From the NCBI GenBank assembly GCA_019009955.1, contig CM032230.1, positions 1,254,001-1,318,000 on the forward strand: a DNA stretch of 64,000 nucleotides, written 5' to 3'. The stretch is from Riptortus pedestris (Eukaryota; Arthropoda; Insecta; Hemiptera; Alydidae). Made by a program: the position numbers and the translations under genes. Below are positions 38,101-53,100 of this stretch, in pieces; within the stretch, counting starts at the first letter, position 1; every line of letters starts with the position of its first letter. The notes beneath the pieces were generated by a model. The model did not search any database. It was given only the letters and a program-made list of their open reading frames with translations, and had not been told where the DNA came from.

Positions 38101-41100
38101 TTAAAATCATATACTTTTGGTTAACAGGTATAATTTTGCTTCAGAAATATTGCAGTGCTAACTTTTTAGAACGCCAGACCATGGCAAAGCTATACAAAAC
38201 GATAGTCAGCCCCATTTCTTGTCTTGTGTCTCTATTTTGGACTATACTCAAACCAGATAAAAATAACCTTCATATTTTATGAACAAAGAATACTGTATAG
38301 AATATTTGGTCAGTTGAGAATGGAGAGATGGCATAGAGGAGCAAGAAAATCACTGATAGTCTGGGACAACTTAGTTGGGTGCTCATGTTGCCAGGATGAT
38401 AAGTGTCAGAGATCCCCAAAAGGTAGGTGCCCAGGGCTGAGGTGGGTCCAAGGATCAGTGACTCATGCCAAAAATTGATTAGGGGTAAATAACTGAAGGA
38501 CTTCAATATATGTGAATAGGGGATACTCATTGAGGAGGGAAGATTCACTGTTTAAAGTGTACAATTAGGGCATATTTAGTCACTGTTTCTCGTATTAGAG
38601 AGTAATTTGAGCATCCATTAATCTCTCCAACACTATTCTTATGTTCTCCTTTCAAGGGTTTTTACTGGTATTTTGCTTCACTTTCAGGGCACCCACAAAT
38701 TGTTTTTTTGCTACTTGTCTATTTATAAAAAAAAATCCATTATTATATATTTTCTCCACTTTTTGTTACAAATCTGTCTGTACAGATTATCTAGAGGTTA
38801 TCTTTTGTGCACAGAGAGAATTTCTAATTATTTTTGACAAAATGTTTATTTAAAAACTAAATTTTTCCCCAAAATTGACCACCATATTTCCATTTCTATA
38901 TTCAATTTTTGTAATTATGATGTATTTGTTATTTGCAGGAGGCGACTGCTATAGTTCAAGAGTCTCCGCCCACACCAGTGTCACAAGATTCAATGAGTAA
39001 GGCATTCCTTTATTGGAACGACAATTAGTGCAAACTATTTTTTATATTAGAAGACAATTTTTGAATCGTGCTAGAGCTCGCATCCATCTATCTAGACCAG
39101 TACTGAGCTACAGTGACCCATACGAATAATTTATCTCTGCTATTTAGTATAATGGCCTTCCTCCGTCTTGGCTAATTAAAGTGTAACATAGTAAAATACT
39201 TGCAGTTGTTCGAGTCCTGGCAGGTGTGATCAATATTTTGTCTTCAAACGAATGGATGAATGAAAATAGCTTCTCAAAAAATAAAGATTATATTAGGCAA
39301 TGACTGAAATAATCAAAGGTTTGAAATGTTTCCGTTATTTGTCTGATAGAAAAATTGTATAGTGTAAATTGTATATTTTTGCAAATGTAATTCCCTATGA
39401 ATGTTGTTGTATGCATTTTTCTCTCTATTTTGAATATTAACTGAGATATTTGCATTATTTAGTTAGCAGAATTATTCGTATTTTTTTTGGTTTCACTCTT
39501 TGGTAAACCATCACTTACTTCTATTCATCTGACTTTCATGTTAAGCCACTCGGCCTCTAATCATTTCAAGTCCAACTAACATTTTAATTCTTGTTTGCAT
39601 AGGCTTCTTACTGCAGGAGAAATATAGGATAGATAGTGAGATAAGATCATCAGCTTATTATATTCCAGTGTGTGGGGAAAGTTTGCACAGCGCCTTCATG
39701 ATGGACTTTTCTTTACAATGGCTAATGCTGAATATGAATCATGCAACTTTAACTTATTCTATAACCTCCTGTTAACTTCAGTTTCTAACTATAGCCTATA
39801 GATGGCATGGCGATTTACTTTAGAGCTCTTGGGGCTAGGGGTTGTCAGTAGTTTTACTTCTAGACAGGCCCATTCATTCAAATAATTCTTCCTTTCTTTT
39901 GTCTATCTATTACTGTTTACGTTTAGTGTTGCAAGCCACTACCTTTTTCCAAATCCTGTTAGCTTAAGTGTTTATCTAATCCATAGAAAGTGATTCTATC
40001 TTTATCCTGCTATGTTCTGACCATAGACATTATTGAGAGTGGTTCACAAATTAAATAATTTAATTTAATATAATACTGGATTAATTTTGATAATTAAAAC
40101 AGTATTCTCCTTTAACATATATTATTAATCCTATGTTTATTTATAAATATGCACTTTCTCATTTTTTTTTTTTTTAAGGAAAATGTGTAAGAGAAGTTTT
40201 TTCAAATAAATTTATAATTTTGTTTGAATCTATACTGGGTGAATGATTATTAAAAATGTGAAAATGTATCCAGTGTGGGAGGGTACGTCATGGAGTCGCA
40301 GTACTTAGTTCTCTTTAAATCCTCTCTCCAACCATGAAAATCAACGGAACAATGCTCAAGTTAAGCATATTAAATTGGTCATTTGTCCCCTATTTTGGAG
40401 GCTGAGATTGAGTTAGACCAGTTCAAAGTATACCACACACTCGAAATTCCATCAAACACAACATAACTTTCTGTTCAAACCTATCATGTCTTATAACCGG
40501 ACTTGATGACTTGCCTGGTGTTAGCCACTGCTTCTGTGTGTCAGGGTTGCAGTGAAAGATGTATTTTTTAAATCAAGTATCTTTGAGCAATTGTTGGCAT
40601 ATATCTATAAGTGTTTGGCTACTGTCATAGTGTAAAACTCTGCAACTCCCAAAATTTCTTCCAAGATATTTAAGATGTTGGCCTACCAATGTAGTGAATT
40701 CCTTTTGAATGAAAATTCACAACACCCTCCACGTCATATATTTTTCTATCAACAGCCATTCCCGAAAAATTTTAGTTTCCAATAATGTAAGAGTTAGCAA
40801 ATTTTAAAATTCATATAAAAAGAGTAGGACAGGTAATGGTTTGAAAGAAGTGCATGAACTAAGTAAACTATGGTTGTTTTAATGATTCTCTTTCTGATAA
40901 ACATGACTGAATGTTAAGGACTGATATAAAACAGGACAGATAAACAAACGGTCCCATTCTAGAACCGAAAAAACGTTTGTGGCAACCTCTGAATATGCGG
41001 GTCACACATTCTCCAACTCGAAGCTCTGTGTGACCTGAGATCCATTGCACCTCAGTTTTTTTACAACTTTCCATTAATATATTTATTTATACCACATTAT

Positions 41101-44100
41101 ATTTATAAGTACGATTACAACATCCAATATCCTTTCGGTTGCAGTGAAAGTCGATGAAGAGGAACCAGCTGCAACTGTTGAAGAGAAGTCAGGGCCCCCT
41201 AAAGCGATGGTGAAGCCTCAAGTTCTTACCCATGTCATCGAAGGATACGTTATTCAAGAATGTAAGGACTACATACATTCATCCCCTATAAGCCAAACAA
41301 TGTCTTATTACCGTGGTAAATATCTCTTTTATGTTTCCTTTCCTCTCAACTTCTGACTATCTACTACTGTTCCTGATGACTCAACTGGGAAACTGGAATT
41401 TCTTCATCTGGTGAATTGGGGAAATACTAGACATTTTATTCTGAAAGTTATTTCCTTCAATTGTTACTCTGTACATTTTTTTTGTAAACTCATTCTATTC
41501 ATGCAATGTTTACAAAAACCTAATTTACACCTAATTTTTCCTTTGTCTCAACTGTTCTTCAAAGATTATGGCTGGTGTCATTTAACATAAACATCTTCTA
41601 TATTTTTAAATTTTATTAGTTAACATGATGGAGATAATTTTTAAAATGTATACCACCTTTTCATCAACTGTTATTGCTATGAATCACAATAAAACAGATT
41701 TTTTTATATAAATCTCAAAACAATAATTTGTATATGTCCTTGGTGGAATCATCCAGCTAATAAACACATTGTGTTGAGCAACCAAACAGACAAAAGAGTA
41801 TTTTTAATAGTGGTTATTACGTATATAAAACAGCTGCCATCCAAGTGGTGCTTTGGACCACTTTTGAGGAAATGAAAGTTTATTCATAGATGGTTCGGAA
41901 TGCAGAATTCTTTCTATGATTATGAATAATATGGTTAATACGATAACCTATGGTTGTGTTATATATAAAAAAAGATACATGCACTGGAAACGAGTTAAAA
42001 AAAATATTGCATATTTTGTAGAATTAAATACATAACAAATACTTTTATTATTAACATATCCCCAGCATGGCGGACTCGGTTGTAAATTCTAAGCATTGAG
42101 ATGGGAAAATGTAAAAATATTGAACAAAGTAAAGCCCAAAAAAAATACCATCAACATTCAGCCTCAAATGATTTCCCGGGTACCTTAGCTAGTGAACAAT
42201 ATATCATAGTTTTTATGAATGGAATGCAGCCGCCCTAATATGTCCCAGCTGATCAACTATGTTTTCTCTTGAGCGAAAAAAAAATATGATATGTACTAAA
42301 GTGAAATTTTATTGTGCGAGAGATCATTCAGGTTTGCTAAAATAATAAAATGTAGGATCATTCTGAGACTAAGTTTTGACTTCAAAGCTGCTCAATACTG
42401 CCTGCTTAATTTTTCCCTCCCTTGAATGAACGAATCCGTGCAATAATTTTATATTATAGTAATGGTATGGTAAATATTTTTTTTTTTTTTGGTCCTTGTA
42501 AAGAATTCCTAAAACTTGTAGGTCTTTACTTATAAAATTACAATTTTTTTTTGTTATATTTTTTTAATTTATGAATATTTATTACTTATGACAATTTTAA
42601 TAACTGCTTATCTGTATTTTCAGCTTCAGAACCTTTCCCTATAAATAGGAATTCAGTTGTTACTCCTGACCTTACTCCAATTCGACCAACGGTTGATGCT
42701 TCTGAAGAACCACCCTGTAAGTCGATTTATGCATAATACATATATTCTTTACAATAACAAGTAGAAGGAACTTCTGTGAGGTGCTCTGTTTGATTGGAAG
42801 GGTGAATGAAATTAACAACAGACATAAAATTAATTTTTAATTGTATTATTCAAATCACTCACTTAAGCTATAATCTGTCAACTTGTTCTTTCTTAGATTC
42901 CTCAGATTCTCTGTTCCGACTTTCTTAATGATGGTTATCTGTGGGATTTAACATTATCTGGAGTGAGAAGTTGCAACGAGTTGATGGATTAACCCTTTGA
43001 GTACTGTGGATAGAATTTGACGGATGAGGCAAGCAAACTCAAAGTATAGTGGGCAGCATATATGAAAGTAAACCACTACCTTGGTAATATAGACAGCATA
43101 TCTCATGAGCAAAAAGCATCTGAAAGGTGCCCTGCAGGGGCAGTGGTCAGCATATGCCTCTAGAGCACAGTGCCTTCCATGTGCTGTGAACAGTATATGC
43201 CTCTAGAGCACAGTGCCTTCCATGTGCTGTGAACAGTATATGCCTCTAGAGCACAGTGCCTTCCATGTGCTGTGAACAGTATATGCCTCTAGAGCACAGT
43301 GCCTTCCATGTGCTGTGAACAGTATATGCCTCTAGAGCACAGTGCCTTCCATGTGCTGTGAACAGTATATGCCTCTAGAGCACAGTGCCTTCCATGTGCT
43401 GTGAACAGTATATGCCTCTAGAGCACAGTGCCTTCCATGTGCTGTGAACAGTATATGCCTCTAGAGCAAAGTGCCTTCCAAGTGCTGTGAACAGTATATG
43501 CCTCTAGAGCACAGTGCCTTCCATGTGCTGTGAACAGTATATGCCTCTAGAGCAAAGTGCCTTCCATGTGCTGTGAACAGTATATGCCTCTAGAGCACAG
43601 TGCCTTCCATGTGCTGTGAACAGTATATGCCCCTAGAGCACAGTGCCTTCCAAGTGCTGTGAACAGTATATGCCTCTAGAGCACAGTGCCTTCCAAGTGC
43701 TGTGAACAGTATATGCCCCTAGAGCAAAGTGCCTTCCAAGTGCTGTGAACAGTATATGCCCCTAGAGCAAAGTGCCTTCCAAGTGCAGTGGGCAGTATAT
43801 GCCTCTAGAGCAAAGTTGATTGAATTTCAATGAAACCAATAGCAATGCTGTAACAAAAAGTCCGTCACGCAGGGGCTGCGTAAACTAAGCAGATTTCCCC
43901 TGTGATAACACAATACCACCGTGATTAGATAATGAGAAATCTTTCATTTAATTAAAATAAATACCCAACTGAAACGGCTTCTGAATTGTAAGAATAATTT
44001 ATATTTTAATAACTCAAATTTTAGTAGTCCAAGAACTAAAGAAGGGGGGGGGCGGATGAACAGAACGTATTTGCATAAATCTCACAAAGTAAAGAATGTA

Positions 44101-47100
44101 AGGTAAGGTTAGAAACGACAGGTTAGAAGAAGCTTCCGCCTGAGCGGAGAAATGACAAAGATGGCCAACGTAATCCGAACTATACCCGACCACAGACTTC
44201 ATAAAAATGCAAATATCTCGGTTAATATTCAAGATAGAGAATAAATAAACACAAGGAAGGTGTAGGTGGGGTTGCTTGAAGTAATTTTTTTTACTTAAAT
44301 GATAGAAAATTGAAGGATTGAAACTTGAGCTTCATAGCTGATTAGGTGAGATTGCTAACTATGCCTTCAGTATGGATTGAGAGTAGGATAAATTATTTTT
44401 TCTCAACCAACCTCCGTAAACACGATGCCCTCTGTCTATTGTCGCTTGCTAGACAAATGTTCCAGGACAGTCAGGGAAAATTTAAAGCGTTGGAACAAGT
44501 TTTTAGGGCCAAACAACTCCCTAACTCTCCTTACAGCCCTCATATCTGAATATTGTTTGTTTTTCTGATCAATAGCATATTTTTTTGTAAAGATGCCAAT
44601 TTTACTCCTATTGAAGATGCAAAGAGTTATATACTTAAAAATGATATGTGTTGTACTGACATGAAATGAAATTCTTGGCTGTAAGATGTGTCTTAAGTAA
44701 ACAGTGGATTTTATTTTAAAAAGTTCAATTGAATCTGCATATTTTATTTCAGCATCTTTGTCTATATTGTAACTGGGATATCATTAGTGATGCAAAACTG
44801 GAGATGCATGAAAGTTTTAGCCTGCATGCTCATATGGTCTAATGCCTAACATTAATAGGCATATATAGTCTATGGAGGGATGGCTCTCTTACCATTTCTT
44901 AACTGCACTCTAATTCTCCCTAAAGCCTTGTGCAGGAGTGCAGTGGAATTCACCATATGTACATGTGACCTTCATCCTTTAAACTTGTTTTCTCCTATCA
45001 GGGCTTCTGTTCACTGTAAGAGTCATCAAGTGTATCCTGTAGATACAGCAACATATTTTATTCTCAGTTTTTAATAATTTTTTTTTTGAATGTGCAAAGG
45101 CTTCCTGAAATATATTCTTCTTTATTCATTACTATATATTAATTGTTTTGGCTATTTCAGTGAAGAAAATGAAGGATGAGGAAATTGACGGTAAGAAAGC
45201 CAAGTGCGAGGGCTGCGGTATTATAGACTTGAGGGAGAAATTCAGGAAAGGGAAAAGGTTCTGCTCTGCTCAGTGTGCTAAAAGGTAATCTTTTCTATTA
45301 TAGCACCTAGCCAACACACAACACTAATCCATCTTTGCCATTTATTATCTTATGTACACCACCTAGAAGTGTACTATATTGGTATGTGTATTACTACTAA
45401 CCCAACTTAGACTATAGGCTATATTAATTTTCTCTGAGACGAACAGGAGTGGGAGTTATAAGGGAGGCCAAAAATTAAAAATAGTGATAATTCGTTCCCT
45501 ATTGTTTTTTTGGCAAATATGCACATAACAATAGTTGTTTATTTTGTTATTTAGAGTAACTTTTAATTTATATACTTTCGTCGTTTTCCGAAGTTTAAAT
45601 GCGTTATACGCTAAAAATTAAAGCGGGAGTCAACAATATTATTTGGCACAAAAGACTCAACCAAACTAAATAAAACTCGGTATGTGTATTAGCACTGACA
45701 CCTTAATTATCATAAGCCATACCAACATTTCTAGGGACGGGCAGGAGTGGGGGTTGTAAGGGAGGCCTGAAATTAAAAATAGCGGTATTTCGTTTCCTAC
45801 TGGCTTTTCTGCAAATTTGCACATGCTAAAAGTTGTTTATTTTGTCATTTAAAGTAACATTTGTTTTAACAAAGTATAAACGAGATATAGATCAAAAACT
45901 AAAGCGGAAGCCAACAATTTTGTTGGGCACTAATGATTGAACTGAATTTAACAAAACTCGGTATGTGAATTAACATTAATTCTTCGATGATTATAAGCTA
46001 TATTAAAATTTTTAGATCCAAACGGGAGTGGGGGTTATGAGGGAGCCCTGAAATGAAATATTGTGATATTTTGTTCCTTATCCTCTCGGCAAACGTGCAC
46101 ATAACAGAAGTTATTTATTTTGTTATTTAGAGTAACATTTGTTGCATTCACTTTTTTTGTTAAATGAAATAAACACGGAATACACGCTAAAACTATAGCG
46201 GGAGTGATTAATTTTATTAGTGCTTATTTAAGCGTTTTTAAAGAATGCATATTATGAAAAATTATTTTATGTTTTAGTCACATATGATAACTCTAAATAT
46301 GATTCGGATTATATATATATCTGTGTCGCCTCCTTTTCATTTATTTATTTATTTTTCCTAGAAAATAACATTGTTATTTATTTCCAATAGAAATGTAAAC
46401 TATAAGAGCATTTCCGTTATTTAAATTGTATAATGTATTATTTACACATAGTCATGCTGAATTGGCACAAGGAGAGATAGCGGAAGTTGTAGGGATCAAA
46501 CTCTTTGGTTCTGCTAATATATTATCTTATTCCTGATATCTTGATGTCATTGAAACAAATATGTACCCTCATAACAATTAGACATTAATGGTAATGTTAT
46601 TATGAAAAAAGACAATATCCGTTTAAACTTGATATGATTTAAAGTATTACTTATTTTGCTGGGAGGGCTACAATCTCTTCGTCATCTATCTTTTTGAATA
46701 TAAATAAAATTACTTTTAGGGCAATACTATTATTTAATTCCATCAGAAAGATAAATTATTAAAATAGTACTTTGAATCAATAATTTAAGGAAAACAATGG
46801 TGATAGCCCCCATGCTGGAGCGAAAGATGACAGGAGCCTAAACAGATAATTGAGTTAACTTATTTTCTGTGAAATGCTGGCATTACTGGAAGTGATTTCC
46901 ACTGAGCTCTACTATTACGAATATAATCTAATATACAAAACTATACTTAAACTATATGTGCTCGGATTGGTTTTTGACAGGAAATAAGTTTCATTATATA
47001 TTTAATTGTAATAAATGCTATCCATGATTATGGTTTGAAGTATTCAAAAAGGTGAGTTAAAAAGTGGAAAGGGATAGATTAGGAACACATTTTTATTTAT

Positions 47101-50100
47101 TCTTCAAAAGTAAAATTTCTCATTTATAAGTCGCCTGCCTGACCCTCACGGGAAAACAATGCGCCCAGACGGGAAGTGTAGTTGTAAACATTGAAGCCTT
47201 GCCCAAAAAATAATACTATCATCATTCATCCTCAAATGATTTTCCGAGCGAAGCCGGGTACCTTAGCTAGTATATATATAAAATTGTAACCTCTGTCTGT
47301 ACATTGATTTTTTTCGCTAAATTTCACGATAACTTTTTGTTTCACATGTCATAGACAACATAACTGCATTTTGTTTCTTTAGAGTGTGTTTGTTTGTTAC
47401 CTTTTCACGCATAAATGGCTGAACCGAATTTTATGAAACTTGGTATGTATATTACTACTAGCCCAACTTAGACTTTAGGCTATATTAATATTCTCTAAGA
47501 CAAACAGGAGTGGGGGTTATAAGGGAGGCCTGAAATTAAAAATAGCGATACTTCGTTTCCTATTGGTTTTTCGGCAAATATGCACATAACAAAAGTTATT
47601 TATTTTGTTATTTAGAGTAACTTTTTTTATATACACTTTCGTCGTATACGGAAGTATAAATGAGTTATACTCTAAAAATTATAGTGGAAGTCAAGAATTT
47701 TATTTGGCAAAAAGAATCAACCGATCTAAATAAAACTCGGTATGTGTATTAGCACTAACGCCTACATTATAACAAGCCATACCAACATTTCTAGGGACGG
47801 GCAGGAGTGGGGGTTGTAAGGAGGCCTGAAATTAAAAATAGCGATGTTTTGGTTTCTATTGGTTTTTCCAAAAATATGCATATTACAAAAGTTGTTTATT
47901 TTGTTATTTAGAGTAACTTTTGTTATATTCACTTTTGTTTTATAACAAAGTATAAACGAGGTATTACCCAAAACTAAAGCGGGAGCCAACTATTTTATTG
48001 TGCACTAACGGTTGAACCGAATTTAACAAAACTCGGTATGTGAATTAGCATTAATTCATTCATGATTATAAGCTATATTAAAATTTATAGGTTCAAACGG
48101 GAGTGGGGGTTATAAGGGAGGCCTGAAATGAAAAATTGCGATATTCCGTTTCCCATTGGTTTTTCAACGGATGCACGTAACATACGTTGCTTATTGTGTT
48201 ATTTAAAGTAGCTTTTGTTATATATACTTTTTTCGTATACTGAAGTATAAACGAGATATACGCTAAAACCTATAGCGGAAGTCAACAATTTTATTGGGCG
48301 CAAAAAACAACCGAATTCACAAAACCCGGTATGTGAATTAGCATCCTCTCCTCCATAAAAATAAGCTATGTTAACTTTTCTGTGGATGACCCGGGGTTAG
48401 GGGGGGGGGTTATCCGGGAAGCCTGTTATCTCATGCACATTACAGAAGGTTTTTATTTGTTATTTAGAATAACTTTTGATGTATCCACTTTTGTCGTTTA
48501 ACAAAGTATAAACGAGTTCGCTAAAACTATAGCGGGGGTAACCAATTGTATTAGTACTAATTAATGTTTATTTGGTATAGGTGTAATATTGTTGTTTTTT
48601 GACTTATATGGTAGTTCTATGTATAATTCGTATTAATGAGGTTATAAATCTCAAGCGGAAGGGAAAGTCGCACGGAGGTCCACCCACACAGTTAATTTTA
48701 TTTACTTGTTTCCTGTTAAATGCTGGCACTATTGGAATTTCTTTCTACTTATAACCGGCTATTTCTAAACTATGTGTGCTCGAAGTGGGTTTGACAGAAA
48801 ATATGTGCATTATAGATACTATTTCATTATAATAAATGCTATCCATGATCATGATTTGAATTATTCACAGTGTGTCAAACAGTAGAGAGTGATTGGATTG
48901 GGAACTCATTTTCATTTACTCTTTTTAATTAAATTTTCTATTCTATAAGTCCCCACAGTTACCCTTACGGAAAAATAATACGCCCAGACAGGAAGTATAA
49001 TTGTACACATTGAAGCCTTGCTATAAAAATACTCTCAATATTCAGCCTCTAATGATTTCCCAAACGAAGCCGGGTACCTTAGCTAGTATATATATGTGTG
49101 TGTGTGTAATTTGTCTCTTAATGCTCCAGCGGTTGCTATTCTTCCCCTGTGTGACAGACTTTTTTCTTTCTTCTTGATATTTGTATTAAAATAAGAGTGA
49201 TCTGAGGATCGAGGAGATTTGATGAAAAACTGAGTATATACTAAACTTACAGTTATTAGTTAACATTTGTGTGTTGGTGTTGCAGGTGTAGTGCTGGCGG
49301 AGGTAAGAAGGCTAAGGGAGGAGTTGATGATGCCAAAGGAGTCGTTGGAAACAAGGATGAGGAGAGTGAAAAGAAAGACTGGGTTAGTGTCTCACTCTCA
49401 GTCTTATACTTATCAAGCAGTTTTTTGGAGCCTATAAATAACACAAATTTATATTTCCCTACTTTTGAGAGTGAAGGAATATGTCTAACTGTAATTGATT
49501 AGCACCTGCAGTTGTATTCAGATCAACATGGGATCCATAGTGTGTGTGTGTGTGTTTATTGTACATAAAGTGCTTCTGTATAATAGTTGGTAGTGTGCCA
49601 ATAACGTGGGTGTCTTTTAAAGTACTTAGTTACGAAGGAATACTATATACTATTCCTTAATTATTTGAGAACATAGGAAGAACTTTGAACAATTAGTATG
49701 TCAGTGTCCCAAAACTGGGTTTGGAATTAAAATTCTCTGTTTCATTAAGCTGTGATAGCAGATTCGCATCCAAAATCTCTCATTGCACAGGACTATGACT
49801 AAAAAACTGCAAAGAATTTTGTAACATTTTCTTATAGATTTTGACCTCCCAAAACAGGAAAAATATTCAAAAAATTTTATCAAATAGCTTTTTATGTGTT
49901 TGCAGAATTTATGTTCATTATTAATAAACCTATGTTTTTTTTTTAATTTAATAATTGATAAAAGAAACAAGTATAAAAAATTTACATTGTTAACTATTAT
50001 TTGTTACCACTTTCTGGGCGTGGTTAAGGTACAGTAAGCTTGTGTTAAGAAGTTCAGAATTGTGGTCATTCACGTTGAAGTGCTTTTAATTAATAAATGG

Positions 50101-53100
50101 GGAATTTGACTGGTGGAACTGAGCAGGTTTTATCGTCAACTCCTGGGTGCTAGAAACAAATGCAACACAATCTTATTATTTAGTTTTAGCAGAGTTCCCT
50201 TAGGGGTAATCAGCTATTGAGGTACTCATGACTCATTTTTCGAAATTTTTCTTCAAATGTCCATCAATCCTACCCAGTAGATGATAAAAATGAGGTCCGT
50301 TCAAAACTCTGTGTGTGTATTTTTCTGTTACCACTCTAGTGGTCGCAATTTTTGTTTGATCGTTACCAAATTTGATATTTAGTCATTTTATGTAAAAAGA
50401 AAGATCAAGTTCATTAATGGCTGAAATCGGACCTGGGGGAGGTGGGGTTTAGAGGGGGAGAATTTTCAAAAATCAAAATATCTCCGTTACTGTAAGTCGG
50501 ATCGAAAGTGTATAGAACCAATCTTATTGCAAATTTAATGCACTATAAATATTGTTATATACATTTATTCTCTGTCTTGAATATTAACTGAGATATTTGC
50601 ATTTTTCAGATTTCAGCCTTCAGTAAATCCCCAATTCTTCTTGTGTTACGTAAACAATTCTCTGTTATATAATAAACCACATTATTCTAAGCTTAAATAC
50701 CAATTATTGTTTTCCAGAGACCTTTATTATATGAGATACGTGCAAGTATGTTCTGGTGATGCCCCTTCCCACCACGCCTTAAATTCTTGGACGGCTAAAA
50801 TTTGATTGATTGAGATAAAATTTATTCTGATACATTATAAATTACCGTACTAGTACTAGATATAGTATATAGTTTTAGATAAAATGAATATGTTATATTC
50901 TGATATGCTTCAGTTCTTGCTTTTCTTTCCAGTGAAGCCGTTGGCAGACCTGTTTGTTTACATTTGGGACACTTCCCATCTGGAGGGGAAATATTTCTTA
51001 TTACCATTTGTATTTATTCACCTAATATCATACTTGTGCTGTGTTAGCAGTATCGAGGTTTATCTATTATTAAAATTCACTTGGGAAATTTGCCTGCGTG
51101 ACGAACTTTTTTTGTGTTGCGACAATTCAAATGAAAAGAAGCTCTCAGTAGAGATACTGCTATTCAAGTGAAAAGTGCTTTTGTTTCTGTCTAGTCATGG
51201 TTACAAGAGGTTGTGTTATTTTTCCAAACAGTTTTTGTTGTATCTGTAGTAAATACATATTAAAAGTCAACAGAGAAACATATGAGATTTTATGAGGAAA
51301 GTTTATTTTGCTTACTTTAAATTAAAACTTGGTGATCAAGATAAACCATGGATCCCACATTAGGTGTGTATCAGATGTAAAGATCTTCGATTGTGGTTCA
51401 AGGGCAAGAAAAATGCATTTCAATTTGGAATTCCTATGTTATGCATGTATGATCAGAAAAAACATACCACTGATTGCTAATTCTATTCAGTTGACGTAAA
51501 TGGATTCTATTAAAAAAACAAAAGAAGCATAAGTTATCATAACCTTGGCTCAGCTATACGTCCAGTGCCTCATAGCTCTGAAATACCTATCCCACAGCCA
51601 CCTTCCAGTTTAGATGAATAACCGAGTGAGTTGGAGGACCAAGTTACATTACCTCCTCAGGCTGACTCAAGCTCAGATTTTTCTTTTGACAAAGATGAAA
51701 GGCCCCAACTATTTTCTCAAAGTGAGCTCAATGTTCTAGTAAGAGATTTAGGTCTTTCAAAAGACATTGGGTCAGGAGGCAGATTATACTAAATTCCCAT
51801 GCTTCTTATGCTTTTGGGATAGTAGAGCCAGAGAACAGCTCTGGACTAAAAGTGATTGGCCACCCCGAGAAACTTTAAAACCTGGAGAGAAAAATGTAAT
51901 CAATGGTACCACCAGCAAAGGTTTTGTTGCTCCTTCTCCATATCAAATTGGGGTTCATGAAACAGTTTGTAAAATCGCTGCAAAAGGATGGGAACTGTTT
52001 TAAATAACTGTGTACAAAATTCCCAAAGCTGTCAGAATGAATGAGAAGGAATAAGAAGATCGGGTATCGTTCAAGGATGTAGTGCTAACGTTTTTGGGAA
52101 ATATTAAGGATCCTGCCTACAAAACCATTGTTCAATAGATGCTAGCGGCATACGAAGCTCAAGGCTGCAACGTGAGCTTCAAGACCCATTTTTTACACTC
52201 ACACATAGACTATTTCCTGAAAATATGAGAGCTTACAGTGAATAATAGGGGGAGAAGTTTCATAGACTATTTCCTGAAAATCTGGGAGCTTACAGTGAAT
52301 AATAGGGGGAGAAGTTTCATAGACTATTTCCTGAAAATCTGGGAGCTTACAGTGAATAATAGGGGGAGCAGTTTCATAGACTATTTCCTGAAAATCTGGG
52401 AGCTTACAGTGAATAATAGGGGGAGCAGTTTCATAGACTATTTCCTGAAAATCTGGGAGCTTACAGTGAATAATAGGGGGAGCAGTTTCATAGACTATTT
52501 CCTGAAAATCTGGGAGCTTACAGTGAATAATAGGGGGAGCAGTTTCATAGACTATTTCCTGAAAATCTGGGAGCTTACAGTGAAGAACAGGGGGAGCAGT
52601 TTCATAGACTATTTCCTGAAAATCTGGGAGCTTACAGTGAATAATAGGGGGAGCAGTTTCATAGACTATTTCCTGAAAATCTGGGAGCTTACAGTGAATA
52701 ATAGGGGGAGCAGTTTCATAGACTATTTCCTGAAAATTTGGGAGCTTACAGTGAATAATAGGGGGGTGCAGTCTCATAGACTATTTCCTGAAAATCTGGG
52801 AGCTTATAGTGAATAATAGGGAGGGGGGCAATTTAATAGACTATTTACTGAAAATTTGGGAGCTTACAGTGAAGAACAGGGGAGCAGCATAGACTATTTC
52901 CTGAGCTTACAGTGAATAATAGGGGGGACTATTTCCTGATGACTTTTCATAGACTATTTCCTGAAAATTTGGGAGCTTACAGTGAATAATAGGGGGAGCA
53001 GTTTCATAGACTGTTTCCTTAAAATCTGGGAGCTTACAGTGAATAATAGGGGGAGGGGGGAGCAGTTTCATAGACTATTTCCTGAAAATCTGGGAGTTTA

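Noticed and set aside
38270..38548. Minus-strand 92-residue frame
   Set aside because: Antisense shadow of the LINE 3'-end relic on the plus strand.
50884..51171. 95-residue plus-strand frame with hydrophobic segments
   Set aside because: It overlaps the right end of a repeat element (GTGACGAACTTTTTTT near 51100) and has no family resemblance.
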